Shown: positions 4,671 through 7,749 of the stretch, in pieces
Numbering within the stretch: the stretch's first letter is position 1
Layout: each line of letters starts with the position of its first letter
NCBI GenBank assembly: GCA_030621975.1
Contig: JAUXGQ010000059.1
Span: 1 to 7,749, forward strand
DNA: 7,749 nt
DNA from: Gammaproteobacteria bacterium
GTDB taxonomy: Bacteria > Pseudomonadota > Gammaproteobacteria > Chromatiales > Chromatiaceae
Direction of reading: 5' to 3'
Position numbers and translations under genes: made by a program
Notes under the pieces: generated by a model
Told to the model about the DNA's origin: nothing
Seen by the model: the letters and a program-made list of their open reading frames with translations, nothing else
The model's database searches: none

Positions 4671-7193
4671 ATGACAACAACGGAAACAGCCACCGAGGGA
4701 CGCAAAACCCAGTTGCCGGACGCGGGGCCGGAGACCATTCCGACCCTGCCTACCGCGGTAAAGGACGCCAAGGCCACCCGGGAGCTCATGTTCACCCTGC
4801 GCCATTTCCACCTGGGTGACCCGGCGTCGAAGGAAAAGCTGGAGACCGTGGGTGACGACTGTCTTCCCGCCGTGCTGGATCCCTTCCGTGACACCTCCAG
4901 ACTGCGCTACGACTATCCCCTGTTTTTGTTCCCGCCGGATGCGGAAAAAGCTCCCCGGGAGGCTGAAGAGCTGGCCTGCCCATTGTCCCACTGGCTCCAG
5001 GAGGCGGCAGCCTCCTTCGCAGCCGGAAAAGACGAGGCGCGCGTCCTCAAGGACCACGCGCCCTGGCTCGAGCACCACGTACGCCAGTTGCTCCATGACC
5101 GGGAGGGGCCTGTTTCCGCCGCCGCCACCCTGGCGGAGTCGTGCCACGCGCTTGGAAGTCACCTGAAACTGTCGGACGCGGACCAGCAACGCCTGGAGAA
5201 GGATCTGGAATCGCTGCTCAAGACGGTGCCCAAGGGCGCCCAGCTTTTGGGTTACGGTCGCTATCCCGCCCTGTTCCTGCTCCTGCACGCCATTCGCAGC
5301 CAGGTGCTGCCCCGCCGGGTGCGCTTTCAGGACCGGATCGATGAGTGTGTGCGCGCTTTGAAAGAGCTTATCGAGGTCGAGTGGGCAAAGTCGGACGAAT
5401 CCATCGAGCCCAAGATGGCCCGCGACAGCGTCGGCCCGGCCGGGGCGCTGTTCGATCCCGGCGCCCTGTCCGCGGTAATGGACCATTCACGAGGCTCCCA
5501 GATCCTGTCTCAGGAGCGCCGTGGTCGCATCGAGCAGGCCCTGGAGATCCTGGAGTCCTGGGAGCCCGACCCGGTGCTGGTCCGATTTGTCCAGGCCACG
5601 ACTCTCACTAATCCCTGGCTGAACGAGGCGGACTTCTGCGAGCAGGTGACTGACAGTAATCCCTGCGCCAGGGCGATGGACATCTTCGACCGGGAGGCCG
5701 AGACCCTCACCGCCGTGTTCGGTGCCCTGCGCATCGCCCGCCTCGAGATCGACGGCATCTACGATGCCGCGACCCACAACCCCTGGTTCGCCAATTTCAA
5801 CTGGGAGGCCTTTTCCCAGGACGAACTAAGCCTGGTTCCCTCGCTCATCGCCTTGGAATCGGCGGATCACGTGGCCGGGGACGGGATGCGCTCCTTCTCG
5901 AGGTTGCTGAGCTCCGGGCGGCCGGTGCAAATCCTGATCCGGGTGCAGGCCCACAACAACCCCGGCGCCGGCGCCGACGAAGACCCTTTTCAGAGCTTCC
6001 GCACCGAGCTGGGTTATCTGGGCATCAGTCACCGCCAGGCCGCGGTAGACCAGTCCTCCGCCGCCCGCCACCAGCACCTGCTGAGTGGCTATCTCGCGGC
6101 CCTGGATGCGACCCGCACCAGCCTGCATCTCATCAACACCGGCCTGCGCCACCCCAGCAAGCTGGTTCCCCTCAACGCCTGGCTGGTGGCCGGCGCCGCC
6201 ATCGAAAGCCGTGCTCATCCCTTCTTCCGCATCAACCCCGAGGCCGGGGATTACTCGGCATTGCGCATGGACTTCGAGGGCAATCCGCAACCGGATCTGG
6301 ACTGGTCGGTGCATCCATTCCATTACCGGGACGAAAACGGCAACAGCGTCAGTGTGGAGCTGGCCTTCACCTTCGCGGACTATGCCCTCCTGATCGAGCG
6401 CCTGCGCGAACACTTTCGCTTCATCCCCCCCGACTGCGACTCGCCCGCCCTGGTGCCCATGCAGGAGTACCTGGCCATGGAGCCGGAGCAGGCCTATCAA
6501 CGGGTACCCTTCGTCTGGGCGGTAGACGGCAACGCCCTGCTGCACCGCGTCGTGGTATCCCGGGAGCTCGCTCTCGCCAGCCTGGACCGCCTCAACTACT
6601 GGCGTACGCTTCAGGAGATGGCCGGTGTGCGCAACCGCTATGTGGACATGGCGGTGGAACAGACGCAGACGGAAGAACGCCAACAGGCAAAGGAGGAACG
6701 GGAGCGGCTGCAGGCCGCGCACGCCGAGGAGTTGGAGAAGGTGCGCCGAGAGGCCGCCGGGGACGCCATGCAACGGCTTACCGACGTTCTGCTGGGGATG
6801 GATCTGTCGAGCGGGATGCCTGGCGCCTTCATGCCCACGGCGGCCGGCGCCGCCAGAAAGGCCGAGGCACCGCCTGTAGAGGCAGAGCCAACCGCTCAGG
6901 AACAGCCGACCGCCGCGGCAGAAGAAGAGGACGAGTTTTCTTTCGACGAGCCCTGGATCGACACCCCGCTGTGTACGAGTTGCAACGACTGCCTCAAGGT
7001 GAACCCGCTGCTGTTCGTCTACAACGAAGAAAAGCAGGCCCTGCTCGGTGATGTGAGCTCGGCGACCTTCGCCCAGCTGGTGGAGGCGGCGGAACTCTGT
7101 CCCGCCAAGTGTATCCATCCGGGCAAGCCCCTCAATCCGGATGAGCCCGGTCTGGACGATCTGATCGAGCGCGCCGCCCCGTTCAACCAATGA
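4671..7193 (+). CDS. PFOR domain VI-like protein with C-terminal single-cluster ferredoxin domain, function unknown
   Basis: An 840-residue soluble-looking protein; I cannot name it. Residues 1 to about 380 are mostly helical and unrecognised. Residues about 385-545 resemble the thiamine-diphosphate (C-terminal) domain of pyruvate:ferredoxin oxidoreductase (PFOR): G403-D404-G405, then LLSSGRPVQILI, then N429-N430; ELGYLGISH (446-454); and an ESRAHPFFRINP segment (512-523) placed like the PFOR YRYNP segment. The usual DTEVYSNTGGQ stretch is absent, so thiamine binding is doubtful. Residues 546-660 are unassigned, 661-705 form a charged coiled coil, and 722-762 an Ala/Glu/Pro linker. The C-terminus is ferredoxin-like: C768xxC771xxC774 and C810-P, with an extra C814, enough for one [4Fe-4S] cluster. 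GGGGAG at 4655-4660 precedes the ATG. It lies in the korAB operon and overlaps the RnfB-like gene, so an electron-transfer partner or scaffold for KorAB is likely (inference). Confidence 0.9.
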   Translation: MTTTETATEGRKTQLPDAGPETIPTLPTAVKDAKATRELMFTLRHFHLGDPASKEKLETVGDDCLPAVLDPFRDTSRLRYDYPLFLFPPDAEKAPREAEELACPLSHWLQEAAASFAAGKDEARVLKDHAPWLEHHVRQLLHDREGPVSAAATLAESCHALGSHLKLSDADQQRLEKDLESLLKTVPKGAQLLGYGRYPALFLLLHAIRSQVLPRRVRFQDRIDECVRALKELIEVEWAKSDESIEPKMARDSVGPAGALFDPGALSAVMDHSRGSQILSQERRGRIEQALEILESWEPDPVLVRFVQATTLTNPWLNEADFCEQVTDSNPCARAMDIFDREAETLTAVFGALRIARLEIDGIYDAATHNPWFANFNWEAFSQDELSLVPSLIALESADHVAGDGMRSFSRLLSSGRPVQILIRVQAHNNPGAGADEDPFQSFRTELGYLGISHRQAAVDQSSAARHQHLLSGYLAALDATRTSLHLINTGLRHPSKLVPLNAWLVAGAAIESRAHPFFRINPEAGDYSALRMDFEGNPQPDLDWSVHPFHYRDENGNSVSVELAFTFADYALLIERLREHFRFIPPDCDSPALVPMQEYLAMEPEQAYQRVPFVWAVDGNALLHRVVVSRELALASLDRLNYWRTLQEMAGVRNRYVDMAVEQTQTEERQQAKEERERLQAAHAEELEKVRREAAGDAMQRLTDVLLGMDLSSGMPGAFMPTAAGAARKAEAPPVEAEPTAQEQPTAAAEEEDEFSFDEPWIDTPLCTSCNDCLKVNPLLFVYNEEKQALLGDVSSATFAQLVEAAELCPAKCIHPGKPLNPDEPGLDDLIERAAPFNQ

Positions 7194-7749
7194 GCAGCTT
7201 TATCCTGGCGCCGGCCATCATGACCGGGATCGGTTTGCTGTTTGCCGTTATCCTGGCGGTGGCCTACCGCTACCTGAAGGTCCAGGAGGACCCGCGCATC
7301 GAGGAGACCGAGGATCTGCTGCCGGGCTCCAACTGCGGGGCCTGCGGACAGCCCGGCTGTCACGCGTTCGCCGAAAAACTCGTGGAGGGTGCCGTGCAGC
7401 CAAGCCAGTGCACGGTGGCCGGCGCCGATGTGATCGACTCGGTGGCAGAGTTGCTGGACGTGGATCCGGGTTCGCAGGAAAAGCGCGTGGCCCGCCTGCA
7501 CTGTGCCGGGGGCCGGGGCCAGGCCTACCAGATCGCCGAATATCGAGGCTTCGACAGCTGTCACTCCGCTTCCGTGGTATCCGGAGGCGGCAAGGGCTGC
7601 GCCTGGGGCTGTCTGGGCCTGGGGGACTGCCAGCGCGCGTGCACCTTCGATGCCATCCACATGAACACCAACGGCCTGCCCCTGGTAGACGTGGACAAAT
7701 GCACCGCCTGCGGCGACTGCGTGGAGGTCTGCCCCCGGGATCTGTTCGA
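7190..7749 (+). CDS. rnfB: RnfB-like membrane-anchored iron-sulfur protein (3' end outside window)
   Basis: The frame is open from ATG 7190 to the window end, giving 186 residues so far. An N-terminal hydrophobic helix (about 5-29, ending AYRYLKV) should anchor it in the inner membrane with the clusters on one face. Next comes the RnfB [4Fe-4S] domain, Cys49, Cys52, Cys57 and Cys74 (NCGACGQPGC). A middle part follows with HCAGG (104-108), then the cysteine-rich C137, C141, C147, C151 (GCAWGCLGLGDC), and the start of a second ferredoxin motif C171, C174, C177, C181-P. The HCAGG and GLGDC parts match the long RnfB type rather than the short E. coli type. It overlaps the upstream gene by ATGA and has no clear ribosome site of its own, so translation is probably coupled. 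Other Rnf subunits are not visible, so it may serve KorAB instead of a full Rnf complex. Confidence 0.92.
   Translation, partial: MSSFILAPAIMTGIGLLFAVILAVAYRYLKVQEDPRIEETEDLLPGSNCGACGQPGCHAFAEKLVEGAVQPSQCTVAGADVIDSVAELLDVDPGSQEKRVARLHCAGGRGQAYQIAEYRGFDSCHSASVVSGGGKGCAWGCLGLGDCQRACTFDAIHMNTNGLPLVDVDKCTACGDCVEVCPRDLF

Noticed and set aside
4605..5486. Minus-strand open frame of 293 codons
   Set aside because: Antisense to the N-terminal part of the 840-residue gene, with no ribosome site or family motif.
5826..7190. Minus-strand open frame of 454 codons
   Set aside because: It lies wholly opposite the 840-residue gene, whose C-terminal ferredoxin motif and operon overlap are convincing. The minus frame has no recognisable motif and is the usual shadow in GC-rich DNA.
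7019..7660. Minus-strand open frame of 213 codons
   Set aside because: Antisense to the RnfB-like gene and the upstream ferredoxin domain, both strongly supported.
1..7749. CRISPR array, tRNA, rRNA, prophage or transposase genes
   Set aside because: No regularly spaced repeats, tRNA-like cloverleaf, rRNA sequence or mobile-element protein was seen on either strand.

Overview
The window is GC-rich, densely coding DNA with a carbon- and electron-metabolism locus. The protein types suggest a proteobacterium: a cytosolic-type 329-residue malate dehydrogenase, a two-subunit 2-oxoacid:ferredoxin oxidoreductase with a fused gamma-alpha chain, and an RnfB-type iron-sulfur protein. An autotrophic, sulfur-oxidising gammaproteobacterium using a reductive TCA (rTCA) cycle would fit, for example relatives of tubeworm symbionts. 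That assignment is inference from gene content; nothing in the sequence names the taxon.

Layout. Bases 1-164 form a long, nearly perfect inverted repeat. Its left arm encodes, on the + strand, the last 22 codons of a second malate dehydrogenase. Its right arm is the 3' end of the intact minus-strand mdh (96-1085). This is either a convergent mdh duplication or an assembly fold-back. Bases 1086-1710 are a long divergent intergenic region without a convincing gene. It holds a 13-of-15 bp inverted repeat, an AT-rich stretch and two small hairpins just upstream of the + strand operon.

The + strand operon has four genes: korA (1711-3648, fused gamma and alpha parts), korB (3648-4601, ThDP and [4Fe-4S] subunit), an 840-residue protein (4671-7193), and an RnfB-like protein (7190 to beyond the window end). 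korA/korB overlap by TGATG and the last pair by ATGA, so co-translation is likely. The 840-residue protein has an unrecognised helical N-terminal part, a middle region resembling a degenerate C-terminal (domain VI-like) part of pyruvate:ferredoxin oxidoreductase, a coiled coil, an acidic linker and a C-terminal single-cluster ferredoxin domain.

How they may work together. KorAB interconverts a 2-oxoacid (most likely 2-oxoglutarate) with its acyl-CoA, exchanging electrons with ferredoxin. The 840-residue protein supplies a tethered ferredoxin, and the RnfB-like protein is a membrane-anchored multi-cluster electron carrier. Together they could couple KorAB to a membrane electron source or sink. 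Malate dehydrogenase, divergently encoded, is another TCA/rTCA step. The most interesting candidate for something undescribed is a KorAB / PFOR-like ferredoxin fusion / RnfB-like electron-transfer complex.
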